64,000 nt of DNA, from the NCBI RefSeq assembly GCF_002097535.1, contig NZ_CP020772.1, positions 3,136,001 to 3,200,000 on the forward strand, in the 5' to 3' direction. Positions 26,804-36,672 of this stretch are shown here, piece after piece; positions within the stretch are counted from its first letter, which is position 1, and every line of letters starts with the position of its first letter. Both the position numbers and the translations under genes were made by a program. This DNA is from Halobacillus mangrovi (GTDB lineage: Bacteria > Bacillota > Bacilli > Bacillales > Halobacillaceae). The notes below the pieces were generated by a model. It was not told the origin of the DNA and searched no databases. It saw only the letters and a list, made by a program, of their open reading frames with translations.

Positions 26804-28906
26804 TTATTCTTCGTCCTCGAGCACACGATAAGCCATGTCAAAAAGCTTCATTTGGCTATTGATTTTCTCAGCCCCTTTTGGAGCTTCAATGTAACGATAT
26901 GTCCCATCATTATGCTGTTCGCGAGCTTTCACATTGTCGCTCAGCATAATGGAGAGAATTTTTTGGAGTCGGCTTTTGACCCCTGGTTCATAAATCGGGA
27001 ATAAAAGTTCTACCCGTTTAACCATATTTCTTGTCATCATATCCGCAGACGACAAAAACACACGATCATCCCCGTTATGGTGAAAATAATAAATACGGCT
27101 ATGTTCTAAGAACCTGCCCACGATACTGATGACTCGGATGTTTTCACTAATTCCTTTTATGCCAGGTCTTAAACAACAGATACCGCGAACAATCAGATCA
27201 ATTTGTACACCGGCTTGAGAAGCCTCATATAATTTCATAATGAGGTTCTTATCTGTCAGTGAGTTCATTTTGGCTATAATACGTCCATTTCCGTGCTGCT
27301 TCTGGAATCGGATCTCATTATTGATATAACGGATAAAATCGTTTCGTATATCAAAAGGTGCCATGGACAGATGATGATATTTCGGCTTTTCTGTAAATCC
27401 GCTTAAGTAATTAAAGAAATCAGTGGCATCGATCCCAAATTTACGTTTCGAGGTTATAATGCCCATATCCGTATATAGGGATGCCGTCTGATCATTATAG
27501 TTCCCCGTTCCCAGGTGAACGAAACGCTCTATTTTGTCACGTTCTTTTCTGACCACTAATGTAATTTTGCTGTGAGTCTTCAAATAAGTCATGCCGTATA
27601 TCACGTGGCAGCCAGCCTTCTCTAATTCTTTCGCCCATTGGACGTTGTTCTCTTCGTCGAATCGGGCCTTCAACTCTACAAGTACAGTGACTTGCTTTCC
27701 ATTTTCAGCTGCTCGTTTCAGAGCTTCGATGATCGGGGAATCGCCGCTGACTCGATACAGGGTCTGTTTAATGGCGAGCACATGAGGGTCATCGGCCGCA
27801 TCAGCAACAAAGTCTACCACAGGCTCGAATGATTCATAGGGATGGTGAAGAAAAAGGTCTCTCTCTGTGGCAGCTTCGAAAATATCATCTTCTCCTTCGA
27901 GGTCTCGTGGAGGCTGCGGGATCAGAGTTTCATAAATTAAATGATCCTTTATAGTAGAAAAGGTTTTGTGGAACTTGAATAAGAACGTCAAATCCAATGG
28001 ACCGTTGGTAATATACAAGTCGTCTTTATGAATCTCAAGGACACCTAAAAGGAAATGAATGACTTTATCATCATATTTATTGTTTCGAACCTCTAATCTG
28101 ACAGCAGCGCCCCATTTGCGCTTCTTAAGCTCTTTCTCAATCTCTTTAAGCAAATCACGGGCTCCTTCTTCGTGAATCGTCATATCTGCGTTCCGTGTAA
28201 TTCTAAACTCCGTGATGGAATGGACTTGATAGCCTTTAAACAACTTGTGAATAAAGTGACTGATGATATCTTCAAGCAGCACATATTGGTACTTTGTCTC
28301 ATGCTCTACTTGAACAAAGCGATTTAAGACCGCTGGAACTTGCACGATCGCTGTCTTTTTTACATTGTCATTTGGATCAAGCGCATCCTGTATGACGACC
28401 GCTAAATTAATGGACTTGTTCAACAACATAGGAAAGGGACGATATGCATCAACTGCCATAGGAGTTAAAACCGGAAAGATATTTTCATTAAAATAAGTTT
28501 CTAAACTCTCAATTTCTTCTATTGTTAAATCTTCTATTGAAAGGATAGAGATATCTTCTTTTTCCAGCTGAGGTTTGATTGTCTGGTAACTCTCGTACTG
28601 TCTTCTTACAAGCTCATGGTTGATTTCCGCAATTTTGGCCAACTGCTGCTTTGGTGTAAGCCCAGCCTTGTTTTCTGGTTTATTGAAGCCAGCTTTTACC
28701 TGATCCTTCAATCCAGCGACCCTGACCATAAAGAACTCATCAAGGTTTGATGAGCAGATCGCTAAAAATTTCAACCGTTCAAGCAAAGGGTTGTCCATAT
28801 CAAGCGCCTCTTCTAACACCCGTTCGTTAAAAGCAAGCCAGCTTAGTTCGCGATTGTTATAAAATAATGGGTTGTCGAGTTCCTTCTTTTTTTCTTCCGT
28901 TGCCAT
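26804..28906 (-). CDS. ppk: Polyphosphate kinase 1
   Basis: A 700-residue PPK1 that makes polyphosphate from ATP. The four-domain layout is intact: the N-domain with NRELSWLAFNERVLEEA, the head domain, and two phospholipase D-like C-domains holding the autophosphorylated His region (YLKTHSKITLVVR near 447, HLGTGNYNDQTA near 465; HSRIYYFHHNGDDRVF near 605). The ATG at 28904-28906 follows AAAGGGTG; the longer frame starts at a GTG without support. It lies 170 bp downstream of ppx in the same direction, so synthesis and breakdown of polyphosphate are encoded together. Confidence 0.95.
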   Translation of the reverse strand: MATEEKKKELDNPLFYNNRELSWLAFNERVLEEALDMDNPLLERLKFLAICSSNLDEFFMVRVAGLKDQVKAGFNKPENKAGLTPKQQLAKIAEINHELVRRQYESYQTIKPQLEKEDISILSIEDLTIEEIESLETYFNENIFPVLTPMAVDAYRPFPMLLNKSINLAVVIQDALDPNDNVKKTAIVQVPAVLNRFVQVEHETKYQYVLLEDIISHFIHKLFKGYQVHSITEFRITRNADMTIHEEGARDLLKEIEKELKKRKWGAAVRLEVRNNKYDDKVIHFLLGVLEIHKDDLYITNGPLDLTFLFKFHKTFSTIKDHLIYETLIPQPPRDLEGEDDIFEAATERDLFLHHPYESFEPVVDFVADAADDPHVLAIKQTLYRVSGDSPIIEALKRAAENGKQVTVLVELKARFDEENNVQWAKELEKAGCHVIYGMTYLKTHSKITLVVRKERDKIERFVHLGTGNYNDQTASLYTDMGIITSKRKFGIDATDFFNYLSGFTEKPKYHHLSMAPFDIRNDFIRYINNEIRFQKQHGNGRIIAKMNSLTDKNLIMKLYEASQAGVQIDLIVRGICCLRPGIKGISENIRVISIVGRFLEHSRIYYFHHNGDDRVFLSSADMMTRNMVKRVELLFPIYEPGVKSRLQKILSIMLSDNVKAREQHNDGTYRYIEAPKGAEKINSQMKLFDMAYRVLEDEE

Positions 28907-29076
28907 TACGCACACCCTTTACACTGTAGTCTTACCTCCACCATAATGCCTATTTATAAGTTGAATATTAACAAGACGTTAAGTGTTCGTAAATTTTCGA
29001 TAAAATTCGACTGAAATCGCCTTGAAATCATGGCACTGTTTTACGGAGGGATAGTAAAACAATAGAGCTTTTCCAA

Positions 29077-30627
29077 TTAATTAGCGGAACTTCCTTCCTT
29101 ACGTTCCACAAAGGATAATTCGATATTCCTTTTCAACGATTTCTCCAAATGTTTCTTCTGCTTCTCACATTGGTATTCTTCCGGCATCCATTCATCCTTA
29201 CAATATAGAGTAATGTGAAGCTCCCCATCATGAGTAGCCACATGGATATCCTGAACAATTTGCCTTCTCGTACTATCCAGGCTGTAGCAAAACTTCAGCA
29301 GCGCTCCAAGCAGACGTAATTTTTTTCGCTCTTCTTTTAAAAACCAGCTTTTATAAGGCTGAAGGAACTGTTTAAAGACAGTCTTATTTTTAAAGGAGGC
29401 TAAGAGTGCCAGCCGTAAACGTTCCATATGCATCAAACCATCAATTGTGCGGTTAGCTAAAAGATAAAAGGTATGTTGAGAACTCGATTCACTATCAATA
29501 TAATCCCCCAGATTGAAAACGTAACTCGCACGTTTTACTTCTTTCCAATCTTTTTTCCTAAGTGAGCCTAACCCCTTTTCATGAAGCTGAAAAAATAATT
29601 CATGCGCCAAATGCTGCACATGATGAATCTGCTTTATGCTTAAGTCATAATCTGTCACCAATTCTTGAATGCTCTCCTCAAGCACATTTGGGAAAACAGA
29701 AGTGCCCATATCACGGGTCAACTGTTCGTAAAAAACCCCGTCTCTTAATCCTTTTCGGCTTAATATGAACCCAGATGATTGGACCGCATCATAAAGGGAG
29801 TGAAATACTTCTGTAGCGGGCAGGATGATATCTGCACGATCCTTTGATAATCCTTCTACTTTCTGCAGCTTTTTCATGGAAAGCGTAAACAAGTAGTTTT
29901 TTATAAAAGAAAGGTCACTATCTTTCATTTTGTACTGATGCAATCCTGCGAGAGGATATTCTTTTAAATTCTGATCAATTTGCACTAAGTTACGTGCACC
30001 TCCGCCAATTCCAATAAGAGGAACTTTCTTCTCTTGCAGCCATGGCAGAGTATTAAATTGGGAAAGGAGGTAATGACGTAAATTTGACATTTCATCCTCT
30101 TTAGGAAGGTCTTTTTTGAAGAAGTCCTGTTTTAGCGTCAAGGCCCCGAATGGAAAACTGTGAGACTCCACAAGTTTCCGATCCTTGAAGTATGTAACCT
30201 CTGTACTTCCACCACCGATATCGACCGTTACTCCTTCTGTCACCGGGGTTGAATTGACTACAGCGAGATATCCATAATAAGCCTCTTCATGCTCGGAAAG
30301 AATCCGCATGTCAAACCCTGAGTGATCAGAAACTTTTTTAATAATATCTTCCTGGTTGACTGCCTGACGGATGGTTGCTGTGGCCACGCACACCATTTCT
30401 TCCAGCTCGTAAGATCCAGCCACTTCTTTAAAACTATTTAAAGTGGTTAGCAATGTACGAATTCCTTCTTCAGACAAATAGCCATCATCCTGAAGATGAT
30501 TCCTTAACCGAGCGACAGCTTTGACGTTTTCGATTTCGCGTAAACGTCCGCCTTTATCTCTTAAATAAACGACTAAACGCATCGTATTGGAACCAACATC
30601 AATTATTGCGTAATATTTTTTAGCCAT
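29077..30627 (-). CDS. ppx: Exopolyphosphatase / pppGpp phosphatase (Ppx/GppA)
   Basis: A 516-residue Ppx/GppA enzyme that removes phosphate from polyphosphate ends. The actin-like N-terminal ATPase-fold domain has YAIIDVGSNTMRLVVY at residue 6 and the phosphate-binding TEGVTVDIGGGSTEVTYF near 135, with catalytic Glu in LSEHEEAYYGYLAV near 115. The C-terminal part has an HD-like helical domain (HHVQHLAHELFFQL near 340), as in the longer family members. The ATG after GAGAGG was chosen. It lies upstream of ppk. Choice between polyphosphate and pppGpp as main substrate cannot be made. Confidence 0.93.
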   Translation of the reverse strand: MAKKYYAIIDVGSNTMRLVVYLRDKGGRLREIENVKAVARLRNHLQDDGYLSEEGIRTLLTTLNSFKEVAGSYELEEMVCVATATIRQAVNQEDIIKKVSDHSGFDMRILSEHEEAYYGYLAVVNSTPVTEGVTVDIGGGSTEVTYFKDRKLVESHSFPFGALTLKQDFFKKDLPKEDEMSNLRHYLLSQFNTLPWLQEKKVPLIGIGGGARNLVQIDQNLKEYPLAGLHQYKMKDSDLSFIKNYLFTLSMKKLQKVEGLSKDRADIILPATEVFHSLYDAVQSSGFILSRKGLRDGVFYEQLTRDMGTSVFPNVLEESIQELVTDYDLSIKQIHHVQHLAHELFFQLHEKGLGSLRKKDWKEVKRASYVFNLGDYIDSESSSQHTFYLLANRTIDGLMHMERLRLALLASFKNKTVFKQFLQPYKSWFLKEERKKLRLLGALLKFCYSLDSTRRQIVQDIHVATHDGELHITLYCKDEWMPEEYQCEKQKKHLEKSLKRNIELSFVERKEGSSAN

Positions 30628-30642
30628 CCTCTCACCCACCAT

Positions 30643-31000
30643 TCATATTTTGTGCCATTATAACAGATCAAACGTGTTAACGCCTTGATTTATCAGGGAT
30701 ATTCAAATATACAAACCGCTGTTTATAAACGTTTGAAATGATAAGTCAGCCGGTTAGAAATTAGAATAGGTTTCTCACCGAATTTTCGATAAAACTGCCT
30801 CCGCTCCCTTTGATGATGCATTAGACCTGTATCCATATGAGCAGCTATAATTTTATGTACCCTAATTTTCTGTTACTCAAATATTTTCTAAGAAAGTATC
30901 TTCACTTTTTTGTTTTAAAAAGCAATTAATCTAAGAAGCATGGCCTAGCTTGAATACTCAGCCTCGTGAATTCATCGGGGCCGTTACGGTAATAAGTGAC
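30643..31000. other. Intergenic region upstream of ppx
   Basis: About 360 bp without an open frame that has a ribosome binding site. It presumably holds the ppx promoter on the minus strand; I could not place one with confidence. The outer arm of a family A repeat begins at 30977. Confidence 0.4.
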
Positions 31001-31126
31001 AGGCTGTCTGGGAAACGACTCGCTTTCCTGCGGGGGAACTGGCAAGCCTCCTCAGTCGCATTGCTCCTTGTGGGGTCTCGCCTAGCTCCTTCTCCCGCGG
31101 GAGTCTCGCCGTTTCCCATCCAACCT
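31001..31126 (-). repeat. Palindromic intergenic repeat, family A, copy 3 (inverted)
   Basis: Reverse orientation relative to copies 1 and 2; it contains CGCTTTCCTGCGGGGGAAC and CTCCCGCGGGAGTCTCGCC. An outer perfect 9-bp inverted repeat GGGGCCGTT / AACGGCCCC (30977-30985 and 31137-31145) encloses the element. Confidence 0.85.
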
Positions 31127-31358
31127 TCTAATATATGATGAACGGCCCCATTTAACTTTAGCATGAGCATTCAGTATCAGGAGAGGGTATATATTTTAAA
31201 CGAAAGTATGAATTTGTAATAAACAAGAGCACTCTGGAAATGAAATCAATAAGGCCTATCAAAAGTTTTTTGCAACATCCATTCAATTTGAATATGAAGT
31301 TGAATTTATCGGTCAGCTTTCCCTTCTAGGGCGTTTGCGTTACTCGAAACAACCGGAA

Positions 31359-31476
31359 GGAGGTCCGGGAGATGGAGACTCCTGTGGGATGAGCATGACA
31401 GGTGAGACCCCGGAGAGCGATAGCTCGAGGAGACTCAGCGCATGCCCACGGAAAGCGAGCCATTTCCCAGACCTCC
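31359..31476 (-). repeat. Palindromic intergenic repeat, family B, copy 3 (inverted)
   Basis: Reverse orientation; ends GGAGGTCCGGGAGATGG and CCATTTCCCAGACCTCC. Outside the minus-strand end it keeps the flank TTCCGGTTGTTTCGAGTAAC, which resembles the flank of copy 2 (TTCCGATTGTTGTGAGTAAC). Confidence 0.85.
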
Positions 31477-31597
31477 ACATTCCATTTAATGTAACGGAAA
31501 TATTCCAACCCAAACCATCTCGAATTGAATGTGCCAGAATACGTTGTTAAATAAGTCTATACTCAAGTCACCATGCAAAGTTTATAAGAGCCATTAA

Positions 31598-31643
31598 AAA
31601 AGAAACCATCCTTCTCAATTCATTGAGAAGGATGGTTTCTTAT
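31598..31643 (-). terminator. Terminator of prkA
   Basis: A near-perfect long stem AAGAAACCATCCTTCTCAA / TTGAGAAGGATGGTTTCTT with T run on the minus strand. Confidence 0.92.
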
Positions 31644-31648
31644 GAGAT

Positions 31649-33544
31649 TTATCTGTTCAACAAGCTTCCAACGTATTTAAGCAATTCATTGGCAGAGCTG
31701 GAATTGTAACCATGTTCATCAACAAGAGTAGCAACCACTTCGTTGATCTTCTTAAGCTGCTGCTCATCCGGAGTTTTAGTAGACGTCGTAATTTTCACTA
31801 CGTCTTTTAAGTCAGCAAACAATTTCTTCTGGATGGCTTCGCGTAAACGTTCGTGTGATTGGTAATCGAACTTTTTACCTTTTCTTGCGTATGCAGAAAT
31901 TCTGATCAAGATTTCTTCACGGAAAGCTTTCTTCGCGTTTTCAGATACACCGATCTGTTCTTCAATGGAACGCATGAGACGCTCATCCGGGTTCAATTCT
32001 TCACCAGTCAATGGATCTCTTAATTTCGCTTTATTACAGTAAGCTTCCACATTGTCCAGATAATTGTCCATGAGAGTGACCGCAGACTCTTCATATGAGT
32101 AGACAAAAGCTTTTTGAACTTCTTTCTTCGCAATTTCATCGTATTCTTTTCTCGCTAGTGAGATAAAGTCAAGGTACCGCTCTTTATCTTCATTAGAAAT
32201 GGAAGCATGACTGCCTAATCCATCCTTGAGAGAGCGAAGTACATCAAGCGCATTAATCGATGTCAGTTCTTTTTTAATGATCGTTGACGATATACGATTA
32301 ATGACATAACGCGGATCGATACCGCTCATCCCCTCATCGGAGTGTTCTTTCTTCAACTCTTCCACATCCACATCACTGAATCCTTCAAGGATTTCTCCAT
32401 CATAAAGACGCATTTTCTTCAACACATCAACAGATGCCTTCTTCGATTCTTTTAATCTAGTAAGAATCGTGAACATCGCTGCTACTCTTAATGTGTGAGG
32501 CGCAATGTGTACGTCACGGATATCACTTTCGCGAATCATTTTCTCGTAGATACGTTCCTCTTGACTTACTTTCAAGTTGTAAGGCACAGGCATGACGATC
32601 ATTCGAGAATGTAACGCTTCATTCTTCTTATTGGCAATAAAAGAACGATACTCCGCTTCGTTCGTATGAGCGACAATTAATTCATCCGCTGATATAAGCG
32701 CAAATCGTCCAGCTTTGAAATTTCCTTCCTGGGTGAGGCTGAGTAAATGCCAAAGGAATTTTTCATCACATTTCAGCATTTCCTGGAACTCCATCATGCC
32801 TCGGTTCGCCTTATTCAGCTCACCATCAAAACGGTAAGCACGAGGGTCAGATTCCGATCCGTATTGGGCAATCGTTGAAAAGTCAATGGATCCAGTAAGG
32901 TCAGCAATATCTTGAGATTTTGGATCCGAAGGACTGAAGGTACCAATGCCTGTACGCTTATCCTCTGAGAAAAAGATACGCTCGACTAGAACATCCTCAA
33001 TACGTCCACTGTACTCCGTCTCCACTCGCATCGTATTCAGCGGTGATAGACTGCCTTCAATGCGAATGCCATATTCTTCTTGAAATTCTTTTCTTAAATG
33101 CTGTGGAATCAAATGCAGTGGATCCTCATGCATTGGACAACCCTTAATTGCAAAAACGGCTCCCTCGTCTGTGTGAGAATACTTCTCTAAACCACGCTTT
33201 AATAAATTCACCAACGTTGATTTACCACCACTGACCGGTCCCATCAGTAACAAAATACGCTTTCGAACATCCAGTCTTCTCGCAGCCGGATGGAAATATT
33301 CTTCTACAAGCTTTTCCATCGCTTCATCTAATCCATAGATATCCTGATCGAAAAACTTATACTTTTTATGGTCATGATCCTCATCTACACCCGCGGATTT
33401 TATCATATTATAAACGCGGGAATGTGCCGATTGAGCCAAATACGGACGCTCTTTCAAAAGCTCTAGGTATTCTGCGAATGTACCTTCCCACTTTAACTCT
33501 TCTTCTTGTTCCCTGTGGTCTTGTATCTTTTTTAAAATGTCCAC
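31649..33544 (-). CDS. prkA: PrkA serine protein kinase / AAA protein
   Basis: A 631-residue PrkA, the same length as in B. subtilis. The N-terminal AAA-like domain has Walker A LLLMGPVSGGKSTLV near residue 100 and the following ADEL region (FALISADELIVAHTNEAEY near 281). The C-terminal third is the kinase-like domain. It is expressed during sporulation in Bacillus and influences sigma-K dependent genes; some work describes an AAA protease activity. The start ATG follows GGGGGAGG. The usual neighbours yhbH and spoVR are not adjacent. A long palindromic element lies upstream at 33635-33727. Confidence 0.94.
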   Translation of the reverse strand: MDILKKIQDHREQEEELKWEGTFAEYLELLKERPYLAQSAHSRVYNMIKSAGVDEDHDHKKYKFFDQDIYGLDEAMEKLVEEYFHPAARRLDVRKRILLLMGPVSGGKSTLVNLLKRGLEKYSHTDEGAVFAIKGCPMHEDPLHLIPQHLRKEFQEEYGIRIEGSLSPLNTMRVETEYSGRIEDVLVERIFFSEDKRTGIGTFSPSDPKSQDIADLTGSIDFSTIAQYGSESDPRAYRFDGELNKANRGMMEFQEMLKCDEKFLWHLLSLTQEGNFKAGRFALISADELIVAHTNEAEYRSFIANKKNEALHSRMIVMPVPYNLKVSQEERIYEKMIRESDIRDVHIAPHTLRVAAMFTILTRLKESKKASVDVLKKMRLYDGEILEGFSDVDVEELKKEHSDEGMSGIDPRYVINRISSTIIKKELTSINALDVLRSLKDGLGSHASISNEDKERYLDFISLARKEYDEIAKKEVQKAFVYSYEESAVTLMDNYLDNVEAYCNKAKLRDPLTGEELNPDERLMRSIEEQIGVSENAKKAFREEILIRISAYARKGKKFDYQSHERLREAIQKKLFADLKDVVKITTSTKTPDEQQLKKINEVVATLVDEHGYNSSSANELLKYVGSLLNR

Positions 33545-33634
33545 TTATTAGAGACCTCCCCCGTCCTAACAGACGAAATTTAATATATCCTATGCTTGGA
33601 TTACGAGAAACATGTGTAATTAAGAAAAGTGTAG

Positions 33635-33727
33635 AGGGATTGAAAGCCCTGACACGCATAAGCAAAACTACGGCGTGGCGGGTTTTGCCACGAAGTAGGA
33701 TTGCTTATGTCGCGAAGGGCTATCCCT
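33635..33727. repeat. Palindromic element upstream of prkA
   Basis: A layered inverted repeat of 93 bp: outer AGGGAT / ATCCCT and AGCCCT / AGGGCT, middle CATAAGCAA / TTGCTTATG, inner CGTGGC / GCCACG. The following 33753-33800 (GCGGAAGCGTCTTGCTCAG, GACAAGCATAAGACA) resembles a dispersed intergenic repeat that I recall from other Bacillaceae. The gene-free stretch 33545-33957 has no other recognised content. Confidence 0.65.
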
Positions 33728-33957
33728 CGAAACTAGACAACAAAATGAAATGCGGAAGCGTCTTGCTCAGCCTCGACAAGCATAAGACAAGCTATTGTAG
33801 TAGGCGAATTATGCCCACAAAATTAAATGACTTTTCAACTAGAGAGACAAGCCAACTTCAGCCGAACAATAAATTATATGTATTGGCCCATATGTAGATG
33901 CTTATGTTCCCGAATTTCAATATTCTGTTCCTTTTATAGTTTGCTGTTTTTTTTCAA

Positions 33958-33990
33958 TAAAAAAGACTGATCCGGTAAGATCAGTCTTCT
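33958..33990 (-). terminator. Terminator of the 60-residue membrane protein gene
   Basis: AGACTGAT / ATCAGTCT stem followed by five T on the minus strand; it overlaps the stop codon. Confidence 0.85.
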
Positions 33991-34163
33991 CCATAATCCT
34001 TTTTCTCCTTGTACTTTTTCCTTTGTGTAAGTCCTATTAAAAGGAAAGTTATAAATAAAAATAAATTCAAAAGTCGGAAGTCCTCGTAGATAATAGCAAG
34101 AACGGCCCATATCGCTGCACTTGTTAAGAAAAGAATGCTGGTAATCCACATTTGCGTCATCAT
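33981..34163 (-). CDS. Small two-helix membrane protein
   Basis: 60 residues with two hydrophobic segments (ITSILFLTSAAIWAVLAII near residue 8 and LLNLFLFITFLLIGL near 32) and a charged C-terminus KKYKEKKDYGED. The start ATG-ATG follows AGGAGGGG and a terminator overlaps the stop, so it is a real single-gene unit. It is transcribed divergently from lipM. I do not recognise the family; function unknown. Confidence 0.75.
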   Translation of the reverse strand: MMTQMWITSILFLTSAAIWAVLAIIYEDFRLLNLFLFITFLLIGLTQRKKYKEKKDYGED

Positions 34164-34418
34164 GAACCCCTCCTATGTACTATTGTATATCAATTGTGCT
34201 GATTTCTTGTACTTTTTTTATATTTACAACCTGCAAACCTTTCCCTATGATGAGAGGAAAGGTGTTCTAATAACAGAACTCGTACTTTCTACTTACTCAT
34301 CAAAAAAGCAGCCAATGAAGAAGGCTTGCAATTTTTGACACACTATGGCACCCTTGTTAGAATTGATTTGAACATTTTAGCAAGATAAAGTACATTAGGA
34401 CAGAAAGAAGGATTGCAA

Positions 34419-35234
34419 ATGGAAACATGGTACTTTGTCGATTCTGGCCATTGTACACCAGCGATCAATATGGCGCTGGATGAAGCATTGATGAAATGGC
34501 ATCGTCAAGGAAACATACCACCTGTGCTTCGATTTTACGGTTGGGCCCCTGCAGGGCTGTCCGTTGGATATTTTCAAAAAGTAACAGGAAAAATTGACTT
34601 AGAAGGTGTCAAACGACATGGGTATGAGCTTGTTCGCCGACAAACAGGAGGACGAGCTGTTCTGCATGACAAAGAACTCACATATAGTGTCATAGTTTCA
34701 GAAGATCACCCAGCTATGCCTGCCTCAGTTAAAGATGCTTACCTGGTTATTTCAAGAGGGTTATTGGAGGGCTTCCGAGAATTAGGTATACAGGCAGATT
34801 TCGCCGTACCTGAAGGAAAGCTGGACGTAACAAACTCCGCGGTCTGCTTTGAAGAACCTTCCTGGTATGAGCTGATTGTAGATGGAAAGAAAGCTGCTGG
34901 CAGCGCCCAAACGAGGAAAAAAGGCATCATCCTTCAACATGGATCCATTCCGATCGATGTAGACGATGTGAAACTATTTGATATGTTTATTTATAAGAAT
35001 GAACGCGTCAAAGAGAGAGCACGCCGAGCGTTTGGCGACAAGGCTGTGGCAATAAACCAGATCGTTGAACAGAATGTAAGCTTTGAAGATACAAAAGCCG
35101 CTTTTAAAAAGGGATTTGAAAAAGGACTTGAAGTCAACTTAGAACCTCTGGAACTCTCTGAAGCACAATGGAACGAAGTCGAACAAATCGCTCGTGAACG
35201 GTACGGAACGGACGAGTGGAACTTTTCCCGATAA
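34419..35234 (+). CDS. lipM: Octanoyltransferase LipM
   Basis: A 271-residue member of the biotin/lipoate A/B transferase fold that moves octanoyl from acyl carrier protein to GcvH at the start of lipoate synthesis. Marks are the NMALDEALM block near residue 17, [17 protein letters not shown] near 37, [18 protein letters not shown] near 73 and the likely catalytic Cys143 in [12 protein letters not shown]. The ATG at 34419 follows GAAGG; an in-frame TTG two codons earlier is less likely. lipA follows at 19 bp, so octanoyl transfer and sulfur insertion are co-expressed. A short inverted repeat ACCTTTCC / GGAAAGGT lies upstream at about 34235. Confidence 0.9.
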   Translation: METWYFVDSGHCTPAINMALDEALMKWHRQGNIPPVLRFYGWAPAGLSVGYFQKVTGKIDLEGVKRHGYELVRRQTGGRAVLHDKELTYSVIVSEDHPAMPASVKDAYLVISRGLLEGFRELGIQADFAVPEGKLDVTNSAVCFEEPSWYELIVDGKKAAGSAQTRKKGIILQHGSIPIDVDDVKLFDMFIYKNERVKERARRAFGDKAVAINQIVEQNVSFEDTKAAFKKGFEKGLEVNLEPLELSEAQWNEVEQIARERYGTDEWNFSR

Positions 35235-35253
35235 AAAAGGAGTGGAAATAAAT

Positions 35254-36198
35254 ATGGCAAAGAAACAAGAGTACATAAGAAAGCCGGATTGGCTGAAAAT
35301 TAAAATCAACACGAATAAATCCTATACTGGGCTTAAAAAACTCATGCGAGACAAAAAACTAAACACAGTATGTGAGGAAGCACGATGCCCAAACATTCAT
35401 GAGTGCTGGAGTGAACGAAAAACTGCCACTTTCATGATCCTTGGTGATACATGTACACGCGGCTGCCGTTTCTGTGCAGTCAAAACTGGTCTTCCTAATG
35501 AACTGGACTGGGGCGAGCCAGAACGTGTAGCTGAATCCGTAGAAATCATGGGACTTAAACACGTTGTCATCACAGCGGTTGCTCGTGACGACCTTAACGA
35601 CGGCGGTGCAGCTGTATTTGCTGAAACAGTAAAAGCGGTCAGACGCCGTGTTCCCGGCTGTACAGTAGAGATTCTTCCATCGGATATGAAGGGAGATTAC
35701 GAAAGCCTTCATACTTTAATGGATGGTGAACCGGACATTTTCAACCATAACATCGAAACAGTTCGTCGCTTAACGAAAAAAGTGCGTGCCCGCGCGATGT
35801 ATGATCGTTCTTTAGAGTTGCTGCGCCGCGTTAAAGAAATTCGCCCAAACACTCCAACAAAATCAAGTATCATGGTAGGACTTGGGGAAACAAAAGAAGA
35901 AATCGTTCAGGCTATGGATGATCTTCTGGCTCATAACGTAGATATTATGACCATCGGCCAATACCTGCAGCCGACGAAAAAGCATTTAAACGTAGAACGT
36001 TATTATCATCCGGATGAATTCGAAGAGTTGAAACAAATTGCTCTAGAAAAAGGTTTCAAGCATTGTGAAGCAGGCCCAATGGTACGTTCTTCTTATCACG
36101 CGGACGAGCAAGTCAATAGTACATCCGCTCAACGCCGGATTAAGTATATGAAAGGATATGAATCCCAAGGCAAAGAGCTCGATACAACAAACTTCTAA
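35254..36198 (+). CDS. lipA: Lipoyl synthase
   Basis: A 314-residue radical SAM enzyme that inserts two sulfur atoms into protein-bound octanoyl groups. Both iron-sulfur sites are visible: the auxiliary cluster Cys40, Cys45, Cys51 ([12 protein letters not shown]) and the radical SAM Cys67-x3-Cys71-x2-Cys74 (CTRGCRFC). The C-terminal RSSYHADEQ motif supplies the Ser ligand. The ATG at 35254 follows AAAAAAGGAG; the longer frame overlaps lipM and is not supported. It is second gene of the lipM-lipA operon, and its products serve OdhB and other 2-oxoacid dehydrogenases. Confidence 0.96.
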   Translation: MAKKQEYIRKPDWLKIKINTNKSYTGLKKLMRDKKLNTVCEEARCPNIHECWSERKTATFMILGDTCTRGCRFCAVKTGLPNELDWGEPERVAESVEIMGLKHVVITAVARDDLNDGGAAVFAETVKAVRRRVPGCTVEILPSDMKGDYESLHTLMDGEPDIFNHNIETVRRLTKKVRARAMYDRSLELLRRVKEIRPNTPTKSSIMVGLGETKEEIVQAMDDLLAHNVDIMTIGQYLQPTKKHLNVERYYHPDEFEELKQIALEKGFKHCEAGPMVRSSYHADEQVNSTSAQRRIKYMKGYESQGKELDTTNF

Positions 36199-36203
36199 AG
36201 AAT

Positions 36204-36238
36204 AAGGCTATCTCACCTTCCGTGAGATAGCCTTTTTA
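36204..36238 (+). terminator. Terminator of lipM-lipA
   Basis: AAGGCTATCTCA / TGAGATAGCCTT stem with five T, directly after the lipA stop. It may also end transcription from the convergent gene. Confidence 0.92.
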
Positions 36239-36242
36239 TATC

Positions 36243-36485
36243 TTACCAGAAGCCTCCATAAGGGGGACGTCCGTAATACCCTCCGTAATAAGGAGGTCTA
36301 TTATAATAATACGGTCCAGGGCCGTAGCCACCGCCGAATCCGCCGTATAGGCCAGGAGCAATCGCCCCTCCTAAGAATCCGCCAAGCAGACCCCCTGCGA
36401 AAGGACCCAAAAAGAAGAAACGCTCATCTTCGTCACGGAAATCATCAAAATTTGCATAAGGGTATTGATAAGGATACTGTTCCAA
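36243..36485 (-). CDS. Gly/Tyr/Pro-rich small protein, coat-like
   Basis: 80 residues: an acidic-aromatic head (MEQYPYQYPYANFDDF), a Gly-rich hydrophobic middle (GPFAGGLLGGFLGGAIAPG) and a tail of Gly, Tyr and Pro (GPYYYNRPPYYGGYYG). The TTG start follows GGAGGAG. This composition is found in many spore coat and spore surface proteins of Bacillaceae, but no specific family is recognised. It is convergent with lipA. Confidence 0.7.
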   Translation of the reverse strand: MEQYPYQYPYANFDDFRDEDERFFFLGPFAGGLLGGFLGGAIAPGLYGGFGGGYGPGPYYYNRPPYYGGYYGRPPYGGFW

Positions 36486-36601
36486 TTTAACTCCTCCATT
36501 CCCATCCTGGTTATATACCTACTCTTCAACGTATGTTATGGACCACCTTTTCGTATAGGCATCTGCCATTAGGTGAAGGATAATATTAACAGGACAAACC
36601 A

Positions 36602-36630
36602 TTCACATTGCTGTACAATTAAGGTATAAT
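36602..36630 (+). promoter_or_regulatory. Sigma-A promoter of the 31-residue microprotein
   Basis: TTCACA (36602-36607), 17-nt spacer, TATAAT (36625-36630). It lies 42 bp before the start codon. Confidence 0.75.
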
Positions 36631-36672
36631 ACGGGTAGCATAGCTTGTCTGGATAAAAGGAGGACCTTATAC

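Noticed and set aside
33424..33897. 157-codon plus-strand frame at the start of prkA
   Set aside because: It overlaps the 5' end of prkA and the layered palindrome, has no ribosome binding site and no protein-like composition.
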